54,000 nucleotides of DNA from JAGQRJ01 sp041402045. Lineage in GTDB: Bacteria > Planctomycetota > J058. Location of the stretch: NCBI GenBank assembly GCA_041402045.1, contig JAWKSZ010000058.1, forward strand, positions 1 through 54,000. Direction: 5' to 3'. The stretch's first letter is position 1. Every line of letters begins with the position of its first letter. This document shows positions 7,426 through 16,964 of the stretch, in pieces. Under the pieces are notes generated by a model. That model was not told where the DNA came from. It worked only from the letters and a program-made list of their open reading frames with translations, and searched no databases. The translations under genes were made by a program, and so were the position numbers.

Positions 7426-9831
7426 GTGCGGATCGGCGGATACGAGGTCCTCGAAGAGCTGGGCCGCGGGGGCATGGGAGCGGTCTACCGCGCCCGCGAT
7501 CCCGAGGGGGGCGCGGTAGCGCTCAAGCTGCTCCACGCCTGGCGCGCGGAGAACCAGCGCGCGCGGGACCGGTTCGCGACGGAGGTCGCGGTGCTCTCCA
7601 AGCTGCGGCACCCCCACGTGGTGCGTCTGCTCGCGGCGGGGGAGCACCAGGGGGCGCCCTGGTTCGCCATGGAGTTCGTGGACGGCGAATCCCTCGACGC
7701 GCGGCTGGTGCACGGGCCGCTCGCGGTGGAGGAGGCCACGGACGTCGCGACCCAGATCTGCGAGGCGCTGGTCTACCTCCACGACCAGGGGGTCCTGCAC
7801 CGGGACCTCAAGCCGGACAACGTGCTCCTCCGCGGGGAGCAGGTGCTGCTCACCGACTTCGGGCTCTCCCTCGACGCCGAGCGCCTGGCCGAGCGCCTGA
7901 CCGCCACGGGGGTGTTCATGGGGACCCCGGGCTACTGGAGCCCGGAGCAAGCCCAGGGCGCCAAGCACAAGGTGGGGCCGCCGACGGACGTCTACGGGTT
8001 TGGGGCGCTGCTCTACCACTGCCTGGTCGGACGGCCGCCGATCGTGGCCGCCTCGCTGGCGGAGTACCTGGAGTCGCTGCGCTTCGCGCGGATCCCCTCG
8101 CCGCGCAGCCTGCGCAAGGACGTCCCGGAGTGGCTGAGCCGGCTCTGCATGCGCTGCCTGGTGCTCGCCCCGGGCGGCCGGCCCCAGAGCGCGGCGGAGG
8201 TGCTGCAGTGCCTGCGCGAGCCCCCCGCCTCGGCGTCGCGCGGGGTCTCCGGGGCCGTCCTCGGGGCGGCGGGGGTCGCGCTCGCGCTCGGCGTGGGGGC
8301 CTGGGCGCTGTCCCGCGCGCCGCGGCTTGCGCCCGCGGAGCGCGAAGCCCGACGGCAGGAGGAGCGGCTGGCGCTCGCGCGCGGCGCCGCGGGCGCCGCC
8401 GCCGTCGCCGCCTGGACGGCGGTGCTCGAGGCGGACCCTCGCGACGGGGCGAGCTACGTCGCCCGGGCCCAGGCCCACGCGGCGCTCGGCGAGGCCACCG
8501 AGGCCCTCGCGGACCTCGACCGGGCTCGCGCGCTGGGCTGCGACGGCAGCGAGGCGCTCCTGCTGCGCGTGGAGCTCTGCACCGACCTGGGGCTGCTCCC
8601 CCAGGCTCAGCGCGCGGTCGAGGCGGCGGTCGCGGCGGACCCCGAGGGCCTCGAGCCCCGGGTCGCGCGCGCGCGCTTGGCCCTGGGGACCTTCGGTGAC
8701 GTGCAGGCGGAGCGGGATATCAGCTGGGTCCTCGCGCGGGACCCCGAGCACCAGGAGGCGCTGGAGCTGCAGGCCGCGTTGCACGTGGTCCTCCAGCGCT
8801 GGGACGAGGCGCTCGAGGTCACGGAGCGCGGGCTCGCGCGCGCGCCGGAGAGCGGACGCTTCCTGCGCTCACGGGCCAGCGCCCTCGCCGCGCGAGGCCG
8901 CTTGCCGGAGGCCCTCGACGTGGCGAATCGCGCGATCGCCGTGGACCCGCAGCACCCCGGCGTGTGGATCACCCGAGGCATGGTGCACGAGCGCCTCGGG
9001 CAACCGGAGGCCGCCCTCGCCGACTACGACCGCGCGATCGAGCTCGGCCCTGGGCTGGCCCACGCCTACTCGCTCCGCAGCACCCTGCACCGGGAGCAGG
9101 GGCGGGTGGAGCGAGCGCTGGAGGACCTGGGGCAGGTGCTGCTCCTCGAGCCGGAGGGGACGCGCTTCTACGTGGAGCGGGCCAAGGTCTTGGGCTCCCT
9201 GGGGCGGGACCTCGAAGCCCTGCGGGACTACGAGCAGGCCCTGCGCCTGAACCCCCGCTACGCCGACGCCTGGGTCAATCGCGGCGCGTCGTTGGTGCGC
9301 CTCGGGCGCGCAGAGGAGGCCCAGCGGGACTTCGAGCGCGCGCTGGCTCTGGACCCGTCCCTGGCCCAGGCCTGGGCGAACCTCGGCGCGCTGAAGTCCG
9401 CGCGGGGGGACTACGCCGGCGCGCTGTCCGACTACGACCGCGCGCTGGCCCTCGACCCCGACCTGGCCTTTGCGCTGCACAAGCGCGGGTTCGCGCACAG
9501 CCGACTCGAGCACGACGCCGAGGCCGTCGCGGACTTCGAGCGCTTCGCCCAGGTCTCCCCCGAGGACCCGGAGGCCCACCACAACCTCGGGGTCGGGCTG
9601 TTCCTCGTCGGCCGCTACGCGGAGGGGGTCGCGACCTTGGACCGGGCCCTGCAGCTCCGTCCCCGCTACGGGCCGTCCTTGGTCTATCGCGGGCTGTGTC
9701 GCATGCGCCAGGGCGATCCGCAGGCGGCCCTCGCCGACCTGGAGGCAGCGCAAGCCGCGGGGTTGACCCCCGAGCTCCGGCCCCGGGTCGCCCAGACCGT
9801 GGCCGAGCTGCGGGCGCAGCTCGGGGGCTGA
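7426..9831 (+). CDS. Ser/Thr protein kinase with C-terminal TPR repeats
   Basis: Hanks-type kinase, 801 aa. The kinase domain begins almost at the start (GYEVLEELGRGGMGAVYRAR glycine loop) with ATP-binding Lys34, catalytic HRDLKPDN (His125, Asp127) and DFG (Asp144). A hydrophobic segment near residues 275-295 is a likely membrane span. The remaining about 500 residues are roughly a dozen TPR units of the A-x-x-D-x-x-R-A-L-x-L-x-P type, e.g. ALADYDRAIELGP. This gives a cytoplasmic kinase with a TPR scaffold probably on the other side of the membrane. The GTG was chosen because the kinase fold starts there; the frame is open further upstream. Targets are unknown. Confidence 0.9.
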   Translation: MRIGGYEVLEELGRGGMGAVYRARDPEGGAVALKLLHAWRAENQRARDRFATEVAVLSKLRHPHVVRLLAAGEHQGAPWFAMEFVDGESLDARLVHGPLAVEEATDVATQICEALVYLHDQGVLHRDLKPDNVLLRGEQVLLTDFGLSLDAERLAERLTATGVFMGTPGYWSPEQAQGAKHKVGPPTDVYGFGALLYHCLVGRPPIVAASLAEYLESLRFARIPSPRSLRKDVPEWLSRLCMRCLVLAPGGRPQSAAEVLQCLREPPASASRGVSGAVLGAAGVALALGVGAWALSRAPRLAPAEREARRQEERLALARGAAGAAAVAAWTAVLEADPRDGASYVARAQAHAALGEATEALADLDRARALGCDGSEALLLRVELCTDLGLLPQAQRAVEAAVAADPEGLEPRVARARLALGTFGDVQAERDISWVLARDPEHQEALELQAALHVVLQRWDEALEVTERGLARAPESGRFLRSRASALAARGRLPEALDVANRAIAVDPQHPGVWITRGMVHERLGQPEAALADYDRAIELGPGLAHAYSLRSTLHREQGRVERALEDLGQVLLLEPEGTRFYVERAKVLGSLGRDLEALRDYEQALRLNPRYADAWVNRGASLVRLGRAEEAQRDFERALALDPSLAQAWANLGALKSARGDYAGALSDYDRALALDPDLAFALHKRGFAHSRLEHDAEAVADFERFAQVSPEDPEAHHNLGVGLFLVGRYAEGVATLDRALQLRPRYGPSLVYRGLCRMRQGDPQAALADLEAAQAAGLTPELRPRVAQTVAELRAQLGG

Positions 9832-10482
9832 TCAGGCGCGCAGGGGGTCCTCGAGTCCCAGGGCCCAGCGCGTGAGGTCTTCGCGCACCCAGGCCCGGAG
9901 CTGCGCGTCGTCCTGGTCGGAGGAGGTGAAGGCGGTGAGCGACGCGATCGCTGCGGCGCGCTCGGCGGTGGGCTCGCAGGCAGCCTGAGCCGCGTAGCAG
10001 CAGGCCAGCGCCGTGCCGTCCACACTGACCGCCGTGTCGTGGACCAGCTCGCGGATCTGATCCTGGCCTTCGCCTTCGCCGTAGGCGCTGGCGAAGGCGA
10101 CCTGCGCCGCGTCGACGCACTCTCGGAGCGCCGCTTCGGTGCGCTCGAGGATCCACCCCCGGGCTGCCGCCAGCGCGCGCTCGGGCGCCGCCGGCAGGCT
10201 CCGCTCGCCCACCGAGCGGGTCGCGACCGAGAGGGCTGCGCGGACCGCGGTCTCGTGGCCGTAGGCTCCGAGCCCGCTCAGCCACTCGCGCAAGTCCTGA
10301 GGGGCGGCGGGCACCCGTCCCCCGAGCTGCGCCGACGCCGCCGGTTCGCCGAGGTAGGCGGCCAGCTGGACCCGCTCCGGGTCGACCTCCCCGGCCGCCA
10401 GGGCCGCGGCAAGGTAGTCCTTGCCGTTCTCTACGCTGCGAGAGCGCAGGAAGGCGTCGCGGAGCGCGTCGAGTTCGGGCAT
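9832..10482 (-). CDS. Hypothetical protein, paralogue of the 35382-36053 product
   Basis: A 216-aa soluble, Ala-rich helical protein. The ATG at 10482 has a strong GAGGAGGA ribosome site a few nt upstream, so the longer open frame to 10563 is not used. The first 60 residues (short charged helix, then E-N-G-K-D-Y-L, later V-Q-L-A-A-Y-L-G-E-P-A-A) align by eye with the N-terminus of the 35382-36053 protein (rLGLAGECGHPAA). I recognise no catalytic motif. It is convergent with the kinase gene and divergent from the DUF1501 gene. Function unknown. Confidence 0.65.
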   Translation of the reverse strand: MPELDALRDAFLRSRSVENGKDYLAAALAAGEVDPERVQLAAYLGEPAASAQLGGRVPAAPQDLREWLSGLGAYGHETAVRAALSVATRSVGERSLPAAPERALAAARGWILERTEAALRECVDAAQVAFASAYGEGEGQDQIRELVHDTAVSVDGTALACCYAAQAACEPTAERAAAIASLTAFTSSDQDDAQLRAWVREDLTRWALGLEDPLRA

Positions 10483-10583
10483 GCGGTCCTCCTCCCCTCC
10501 AGGCATAACGCACTGCGCGACGCGATTCCAGGCACGCTGGAAACCAACCTGGGAGGTCGCCAATACAGAGGGTAGGAGGCGGC

Positions 10584-11814
10584 GTGGACGAGCTGAATCG
10601 GCGACAAGCCCTGAAGTTGGGGGCCCTCACTCTGGGGGGCTGGCTGGGTGGGGTGCGTCCCGTCTTCGCGGGCGCCCCGGCAGCGACCTCGGTGATCTGG
10701 GTGTGGCTCGAGGGGGGGCCGAGCCAGCTCGAGACCTTCGACCCCCACCCGGGGACGTCGATCGGGGGGCCGACCCAGGCGATCGACACCCGGCTCCCCG
10801 GGGTGCGGATCGGCGCCGACTACCCCCGCCTCGCCGAGGTCCTCGACCGCTGCACCCTGATTCGGTCCATGGTCAGCAAGGAGGGCGAGCACCAGCGCGG
10901 CCGCTACCTGCTGCACACCGGCTACCCGGTCTCCGCCACCGTCGAGCACCCGAGCTTGGGGGCCGTGCTGGCGCACGAGCTGGAGCGGCCTCAGGTCGAG
11001 ATCCCCAAGCACGTATGCCTGCTCTCGGGGGACCCGCCCCGGGGGGGGTATCTGGGCGGGGCCTACCACGCCTTCGCCGTGGGCGACCCGGCGCAGCCGG
11101 TCCGCGGGTTGACCCCCAACGTCGAGGTCGAGCGCTTGGACGCCCGGCTCGACAAGCTGGCCGCCCTCGAGCAGGGCTTCCGCCGCGGTCGCGAGGAGCG
11201 CTGCGACGCGTCCCAGCACCAGACCCTCGCCGAGCGCGCGCGGGTCATGCTCGGCTCCGCCCAGAGCGAGGCCTTCCAGATCGAACGCGAGCCCCAGGCC
11301 GTGCGCGAGGCCTACGGGACCACTCCGTTCGGCAACGCCTGCCTCGCCGCGCGGCGCCTGGTGGAGGTCGGGGTCCCTGCGATCGAGGTCACCCTGGGCA
11401 ACTGGGACCACCACGTCGACGCCTTCGACCTGCACAAGGGCCACGCGCCGACCCTCGACGCCGGCCTCTCCGCGCTCCTCGACGACCTCGAGCAGCGCGA
11501 CCTCCTGCGCAGCACGATCGTGATCTGCGGCGGCGAGTTCGGGCGCACCCCGCGGATCAACCCTCTCGGGGGACGCGACCACTGGACCAAGGGGTTCAGC
11601 TACCCGTCGCCGGCGGCGGCCTGGCGCGGGCCGCGTGATCGGGAGCACCGACCCTGCAGGCGAGGCCAGCGCCAAGGACCCCGTCGCGCCCCAGGACCTC
11701 CTGGCCACGGTCTATCGCCAGCTCGGCGTCGACTTCGCCCGCGAGTTCTACACCCCGGCCGGACGGCCGGTGCTCCTCAGCGAGGGCCGGCCGCTGCAGG
11801 CGCTCCTGGCGTAG
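10584..11814 (+). pseudogene. DUF1501-family exported protein, split by two single-base deletions
   Basis: DUF1501 proteins are abundant in Planctomycetota, carry an alkaline-phosphatase/sulfatase-like fold and are usually Tat-exported; their function is unclear. The GTG start at 10584 follows GGAGG. The N-terminus shows NRRQALKLGALTLGG (twin-Arg-like signal), then WLEGGPSQLETFDPHPG, GNWDHH and GGEFGRTPRINPLGGRDHW, all typical. After FSY the frame is lost: restoring one base near 11604 and another near 11628 rebuilds VAGGGLARGRVIGSTDP and the expected tail DLLATVYRQLGVDF, ending at TAG 11812-11814. As read, the original frame runs on to 11861 with a nonsense tail. Convergent, overlapping the molybdopterin gene by 38 bp. 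Confidence 0.8.
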
Positions 11815-14344
11815 AGCCACCGTCCTGCCCTGGGCTGAGCCGGCAGGCGAAGCACTTGTAGGCCTGCTGCCCCGACACGGTGTCGAAGGTGCGCGGGTCG
11901 ACCAGGGCGTTGGCGACCTCGGCGTAGCGAGGCCGGCCCACGTCGGCGGCGAGGGTTTGCGACGGACCGAAGCCGTTGGGCACGAACACCGTGTCCTCGC
12001 GGATCCCCTCGGTCGCCTGCGCTCGGCCGAGCACCCGTCCCCGCGGGCTCTCGACCCACCCCGGGCCGCCGTCGGCGACGCCGAAGCGCGCCAGGGCGCG
12101 GGGGTGGGCCTGGATCACCCGCTCGCCGTCGAGGCGCTTCCCTGTGGGCGTCCAGTGCGTGACCCCCGCGAAGTGCACCACGCTCGAGCGACCGATCGCG
12201 CCGACCAGCGGGAACGCGTCCCTGCTCGCAGGCTCACAGGGCTCGCTGATCGACGCCTGGGGCGCCAGGGAGCCCGGCTCGAAGGGGTTGTCGACCAGCG
12301 GCGGCCGCGTCGCCAGTCGCGGGTGGACCCCCGTGGTCTCGGGGTGCGTGAAGTAGACCGGGAGCGCGGAGTGGCCGAGGGCGGCCAGCTGGGCCTCGAG
12401 GGGGGGCGTCGTCAGCTCGACCTTGCCGCTGGGGGTCAGGAACCGCCGGCCAGGAGGGGCGCCGAGGGCCTCCGCCGCTGCATACCAGCCAGGATGGTCG
12501 AGGTAGAGCGTGCTCGTGCCGGGGTGGTCGGTGCTCGGACAAGGCCAGCGCAGAGGCCGCGTGCGCTCCCTGAGGCGCGCTCGGGTCATGCCCCCTGCGC
12601 CCGGGGTGTGGGCCACGAAGGCGTCCCAGAGCGCGCCGTAGTCCGCCCACTCCGGCCGCGCGGCGGCGCGCCAGGTCTCCGCGCGGTCGGGATCGAGGCG
12701 GGCCAGGGCCTGGGCCAAGCCCACGAACACCTCGACGTCGGTGCGGGCCTCGCCGACCCGGGGGACCGCCTGCGCCTGCCAGCGAATCCCCCGGTCGTCC
12801 CGGCGCATGTAGACGCCCTCGAACTCGAGCCCGCTGGCCACGGGCAGGATCACGTCGGCGTAGAGCGCCGACTCCTCCATGAACAGCCCGGTGTACACGT
12901 AGTGCTCGAGGGCGCGGAAGGCCTCGCGCACGCGAGCCGAGCCCGCCGAGCTGGCCAGGGGGTTGCCCTGAGTCATGACCGCCCGCAGGCGGTAGGGCTC
13001 GCCGTCGAGGATCGCGCTGGCGAAGTGATCGGGCCCCTGGGGCAGGGCTGGACCGGGGGAGGGGAGCGGGCCCTCGAGGGGCGGGAGCCCCAGCCCCCCG
13101 GGCCAGGTGTTGTGCATGAAGTTGCAGCCGCCGCCGGGGCGGCCCACGTTCCCGGTGATCGCGGCCAGGGCCGCGAGCGCGCGGTAGGTGGCGAAGGCGT
13201 TGACCTGGTGGCTGATCCCCGCGTTGGCGTAGATCGCCCCGGGTCGGGCGCGGGCGTAGCCTTCGGCGACCTCGACCAGGGTCGCCGCCGGAATCCCGGT
13301 GCGCTCCGCGGCCCAGGCGGGGGTGTAGCCGCGCTCGCGCAGGTGGGTCACGAGCGCCTCGAAGCCGAGCACGTGCTCGCGCACGAACGCCCGGTCGTAG
13401 AGCTCGGCCTCGATCACGTGGGAGAGCAGCCCCAGGGCGAAGGCCAGGTCCGTCCCCGGGCGGATCAGGAGCGCGCGGTCGGCCAGGGCGCCGGTGGGGG
13501 TGACCCGGGGGTCGACGGCCACGAGGGTCGCGCCTCGGGCCCGCGCCTGCCGCAGCACGTAGTCGAAGGTCACGGGGTGGGTCTCGGCCTGATTGGTGCC
13601 CAGCAGGAGCACGTAGTTCGCCTGCCCCAGGTCCTCCTCGCCGGTGAGCGGGTCGACGCCGTAGCCGTTGGTGAACGCGCCGAGGCCGAAGGTGGCGCGG
13701 AGTGCGTCGCCGCCGGCGTCGTTGCACACCGGGCCCACGTCGTGGGCGTTCGGCGAGCCGAGGACCTGCAGGATCCGCCCGATTAGCTCGCCGGCGCCTC
13801 GGAGCATGCGCCCGGTCGTGCGGTTGGCGATCGCGCGGGCCTCCCCCGCCTGCGCGAGCTCGAGCCAACGCGCGGCGATCCGCTCGAGGGCCGTGTCCCA
13901 GTCCACCGCCTCGAACCGGGAGCTCGGATCGCCCTTGGCGCCCGCGGCGCGCAGGAGCGGGGTGCGGATCCGGCGTCCGCTGGCGACGAGCTCGGCCATG
14001 AGGTCGGCCTTCACGCAGAGCTGGCCGCGCTGCACGGGGTCCGCGTCCGGCGCGAGAGGCTCGATCCGCTGCACCTGATCCCGGGCGACCCCGACCTGCA
14101 GTCCGCACAGGCAGTTGCAGAACTGGCACGCGCTCTGGACCCGGCGCTCGATCGCCTGGGTGGCCGAGGCCTCGCGAAAGCTCAGCCGCTCACCGGGGGC
14201 GGGGGACGGGCGGGGGCCTGCGACGGACTCGTGGGCCAGGGGCTCGGGAGTGGGCTGGGCGCTGTTGCAGCCGACGCTGGCCGCGGCCCCCGAGATCAAG
14301 GCCGCGCGCAACAGGTCGCGGCGGTTGAGGCGCTCGTCGCTCAT
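11777..14344 (-). CDS. Tat-exported molybdopterin oxidoreductase, catalytic subunit
   Basis: An 855-aa CISM/DMSO-reductase superfamily enzyme (bis-MGD molybdenum or tungsten). The twin-Arg motif (Arg8-Arg9, RRDLLRAALISG) is followed by a lipobox-like ASVGC (Cys26). A [4Fe-4S] motif is visible as C73-x2-C76-x3-C80-x29-C110. Cys207 in HDVGPVCNDAGG is a candidate metal ligand, as in the Psr/Phs/Nap-type group. Later blocks LLLGTNQAETHP, ITGNVGRPGGGCN and TQGNPLASS are typical cofactor-binding segments. The substrate cannot be told. No ferredoxin-like or membrane-anchor subunit is adjacent, which is unusual for respiratory members. ATG 14344 was chosen because it places the Tat signal at the N-terminus. 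Confidence 0.88.
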   Translation of the reverse strand: MSDERLNRRDLLRAALISGAAASVGCNSAQPTPEPLAHESVAGPRPSPAPGERLSFREASATQAIERRVQSACQFCNCLCGLQVGVARDQVQRIEPLAPDADPVQRGQLCVKADLMAELVASGRRIRTPLLRAAGAKGDPSSRFEAVDWDTALERIAARWLELAQAGEARAIANRTTGRMLRGAGELIGRILQVLGSPNAHDVGPVCNDAGGDALRATFGLGAFTNGYGVDPLTGEEDLGQANYVLLLGTNQAETHPVTFDYVLRQARARGATLVAVDPRVTPTGALADRALLIRPGTDLAFALGLLSHVIEAELYDRAFVREHVLGFEALVTHLRERGYTPAWAAERTGIPAATLVEVAEGYARARPGAIYANAGISHQVNAFATYRALAALAAITGNVGRPGGGCNFMHNTWPGGLGLPPLEGPLPSPGPALPQGPDHFASAILDGEPYRLRAVMTQGNPLASSAGSARVREAFRALEHYVYTGLFMEESALYADVILPVASGLEFEGVYMRRDDRGIRWQAQAVPRVGEARTDVEVFVGLAQALARLDPDRAETWRAAARPEWADYGALWDAFVAHTPGAGGMTRARLRERTRPLRWPCPSTDHPGTSTLYLDHPGWYAAAEALGAPPGRRFLTPSGKVELTTPPLEAQLAALGHSALPVYFTHPETTGVHPRLATRPPLVDNPFEPGSLAPQASISEPCEPASRDAFPLVGAIGRSSVVHFAGVTHWTPTGKRLDGERVIQAHPRALARFGVADGGPGWVESPRGRVLGRAQATEGIREDTVFVPNGFGPSQTLAADVGRPRYAEVANALVDPRTFDTVSGQQAYKCFACRLSPGQDGGSTPGAPAAAGPR

Positions 14345-14382
14345 GAGTCCCCCCTGGGCGGGCTCCGAGCTTAACGCGCGCT

Positions 14383-14408
14383 GGGGCACGTGTATTCCGC
14401 TGTGCCCC
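14383..14408. terminator. Hairpin after the VOC gene
   Basis: GGGGCAC (14383-14389) pairs perfectly with GTGCCCC (14402-14408) around a 12-nt loop, starting 4 nt after the stop of the VOC gene on the minus strand. No T-run follows, so it may be a Rho-assisted stop, or an operator/leader hairpin of the molybdopterin gene 40 bp further on. Confidence 0.4.
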
Positions 14409-14411
14409 GAC

Positions 14412-14783
14412 TCAGGACGCGGGGCGCATGAGCTTGAGCACGTTGCCGTCCGGATCCTCGAACACCACGAGGTGCCCCCAGGGGGCGGCGTCCTCGCCCA
14501 GGATCACGGCGCCCGCGGCCTCGAGCCGGGCGCGGTCCGCGGCAGGGTCGTCGCTGCGGAGGGTGAGGGTCGCCCCGGCGTGGGCGCCGTGGCTGTCGCG
14601 GGGTACGGGCGGCACCGGCTCCCCCTCGCTCCAGTGCAGCCCGACCCGCAGCCCGCCGAGCTCGAGGCTGGTCCAGTAGGGGGAGGTGTCGAGCTCGCGG
14701 AAGCCGAGCAGCCCGGTGTAGAACGCGCGGGCGCGCTCCATGTCGCTCACGTTGTAGTAGACGTCTTGGACTCCGGTGATCAC
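14412..14783 (-). CDS. VOC (glyoxalase/dioxygenase fold) family protein
   Basis: A 123-aa vicinal-oxygen-chelate protein with the paired beta-alpha-beta-beta-beta layout: YYNVSDMERARAFYTGLLGF in the first module and WGHLVVFEDPDGNVLKLMRP in the second. The last block has the usual metal-ligand Glu position (NVLKLM in place of the common N-x-x-E-L), so metal binding is uncertain. Such proteins include glyoxalases, fosfomycin/bleomycin-resistance proteins and many uncharacterised members; the specific role is unknown. It lies 15 bp after the SulP gene on the same strand and is probably co-transcribed. Confidence 0.8.
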   Translation of the reverse strand: MITGVQDVYYNVSDMERARAFYTGLLGFRELDTSPYWTSLELGGLRVGLHWSEGEPVPPVPRDSHGAHAGATLTLRSDDPAADRARLEAAGAVILGEDAAPWGHLVVFEDPDGNVLKLMRPAS

Positions 14784-14798
14784 GTGGACCTCGCTCGT

Positions 14799-16925
14799 TC
14801 AGTCGGGGACGGGCTCGCCGCCGACCGGGTAGGGCAGCGCCTCGGCCTTGGTCGGGTTCAAGCGCGCGAAGGCGTAGTTGATCTCCTCGGCGTCGGGGGA
14901 GGAGAGCAAGGCCACGACCTCGGCGGGGGTGCGGGCCTCGAACAGCTGCTCGCGGAGGTCCGGCTTCTTCTCGAACAGCCGCGCGAAGGCCGCGAGCACC
15001 GCCAGGTGGTGCGCCGCCGCGTCCTGGGGCGTGGCCAGGAGCAGCACGCAGCGCACGGGGAGCCCGTCGGGGGTGGGGAAGGCCCAGCCCTCGCGGGAGA
15101 TCGACAGCGCGCCCTTGAGCTCGCGACGCGAGCGCAGCACACCGTGGGGGATCATGAGCCCCCCGCCGACGCAGGTCGAGCTCGCGCGCTCGCGGGCGTG
15201 GATCGAGTCGATCAGCGCCCCGCCGTCGACCTCGAGCCCGTAGTAGTGCACGAGGTGCCCGCCGAGCACGTCGATCGCCTCGGCGGGCGAGGCGTAGTCC
15301 TCGTTCAGGAAGATCACCCCCGGGTGCAGGAAGTCGAGCAGGTGGTGCCGGTGGTCCGGGAGCTCGGCGTGCTCCTCGGGGGTCGGGAGCAGCACGTTCT
15401 GCGTGAAGTAGGTGTGGTGCAGGAAGTCCCACTCCACCCGCACCGGTTGGCGCGCCGCGATCCGCTTGCGCTCCCACTTGCTGATCACGTCCAGGCAGGC
15501 GTGGTCGATGTACTCCAGCTGCTCCACGTGCAGGTGGACCTCGTAGCGCGGCGAGAGCGCCTCGAGCGCCCCGGAGAGCCGCGCCAGGTGAATGAAGGAC
15601 GCCGCGCCCTGCAGGTGCACGTGCACCTGCTCGTGCTCGTGGTCGTGGGAGACCTCGATCCGGAAGCGGTGGAAGGCCTTGCCGCGCGAGATCAGGAGCT
15701 TGATCGTCGCCAGCCCGATCCCGACCAGGATCCCGGTCAGGAGGTTCACGCTCACGATCACGGCCACGGTGATCAAGTACACCGCGAGCTCGCTCCAGCC
15801 GTAGCGCAGGAGCTCGGCGTAGGGCCGCTGACGCACCAGGCGGTAGCCCACGAACACCAGGATCGCGGCCAGGCAGGCGGTGGGGATCACCTCCAGCAGG
15901 TTCGGGATCGCGACCATGAACAGGAGCAGCCCGACGCCGACCAGGATCGCCGAGTGTCGACGCGTGGCGCCCGCCTGGACGTTGGCCCCGCTGCGGCTGA
16001 TCACGCCGGTGGTGGGCAGCGCCCCCACGGCGCCGCAGATCAGGTTCCCCAGACCTTGCGCCAGCAGCTCGCGGTCGTAGTTCGTGCGCGGGCCGTCGTG
16101 CATGGCGTCGACCGCGCTCGAGCACAGCAGGGTCTCGGCGCTGGCGACGAAGGTCAAGGCCAGCGTCGACAGCCAGAGCTGGGGGTCCCGCAGGAGCCCG
16201 AGGTCCGCGAGCCTCGGCGGCGCCAAGGCCTCGAGGGCCGAGGGGGGCATGTCCACGCGGTTGATCCCGTAGCCCAGGGCCAGGGTGGCCCCGGTGCCCA
16301 CGAGCACCGCCACCAGCGGCGCGGGCAGGCGGCGCAGCCAGGGGCGGTTCCCCGCCCAGCTCAGGACGACCAGCACCGCCAGCGTCAGGACCCCGATCGA
16401 CGCGGCGTGCACGTGCACGTCGTCGCCGGCGCCGAGGCCCCGGCGCACTGCGCCAGGGATCCCCAGCAGGTTCTCGAGCCCGGAGCCGTGGGTGGGGTCG
16501 TCGACCATGACGTGGAACTCGGTGGCCAGGAGCAGGAGCCCGATCCCCGCGAGCATGCCGTTGATCACCGCGGGCGAGACCGCGCGGAAGACCTTGCCCA
16601 GCTTGAGCAGCCCCGCCGCCCCCTGCAGCAGGCCCATGAGCGGGACCACGACCCCCAGGGCGCGCACCCCGAAGTGGTCGACCAGCTCGAGGACCATGAC
16701 CGCTTGCCCCGCCGAGGGGCCCGAGATCTGGAGGCGGCAGCTCGTGAGCGCGCCGATCACCAGCCCGCCCACGATCCCGGTCACCAGCCCGCGCGCTGCG
16801 GGCACACCGGAGGCGATCGCGACCCCCATGGAGAGGGGCACCGAGATCAGGGTCACCACCACCGCCGGGCCGAGGTTCTCGACCCAGGGGGAGCGCCCGC
16901 CCGAGGAGGTCTCTGCGGCGGCCAT
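14799..16925 (-). CDS. SulP-family anion transporter with C-terminal PTS EIIA-like domain
   Basis: A 708-aa protein. Residues about 15-420 form the multi-span SulP core (VTLISVPLSMGVAIASGVP, the SGPSAGQAVMVLELVD turn, TTGVISRSGANVQAGATRR). About 430-520 is a STAS-like region with a His-rich strand (HDHEHEQVHVH) and IDHACLDVI. Residues from about 545 to 700 resemble a type-2 PTS EIIA/EIIA-Ntr domain: GGLMIPHGVL places His594 at the phospho-acceptor position and PVRCVLLLATPQ is the following conserved strand. SulP proteins carry sulfate, bicarbonate or other anions. The EIIA fusion suggests control of transport by a phosphotransfer or nitrogen-PTS-like signal. Substrate unknown. Confidence 0.82.
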   Translation of the reverse strand: MAAAETSSGGRSPWVENLGPAVVVTLISVPLSMGVAIASGVPAARGLVTGIVGGLVIGALTSCRLQISGPSAGQAVMVLELVDHFGVRALGVVVPLMGLLQGAAGLLKLGKVFRAVSPAVINGMLAGIGLLLLATEFHVMVDDPTHGSGLENLLGIPGAVRRGLGAGDDVHVHAASIGVLTLAVLVVLSWAGNRPWLRRLPAPLVAVLVGTGATLALGYGINRVDMPPSALEALAPPRLADLGLLRDPQLWLSTLALTFVASAETLLCSSAVDAMHDGPRTNYDRELLAQGLGNLICGAVGALPTTGVISRSGANVQAGATRRHSAILVGVGLLLFMVAIPNLLEVIPTACLAAILVFVGYRLVRQRPYAELLRYGWSELAVYLITVAVIVSVNLLTGILVGIGLATIKLLISRGKAFHRFRIEVSHDHEHEQVHVHLQGAASFIHLARLSGALEALSPRYEVHLHVEQLEYIDHACLDVISKWERKRIAARQPVRVEWDFLHHTYFTQNVLLPTPEEHAELPDHRHHLLDFLHPGVIFLNEDYASPAEAIDVLGGHLVHYYGLEVDGGALIDSIHARERASSTCVGGGLMIPHGVLRSRRELKGALSISREGWAFPTPDGLPVRCVLLLATPQDAAAHHLAVLAAFARLFEKKPDLREQLFEARTPAEVVALLSSPDAEEINYAFARLNPTKAEALPYPVGGEPVPD

Positions 16926-16964
16926 GGCCGAGACGTTAGCCGATCGACCGCGGGAGCGTGACCC

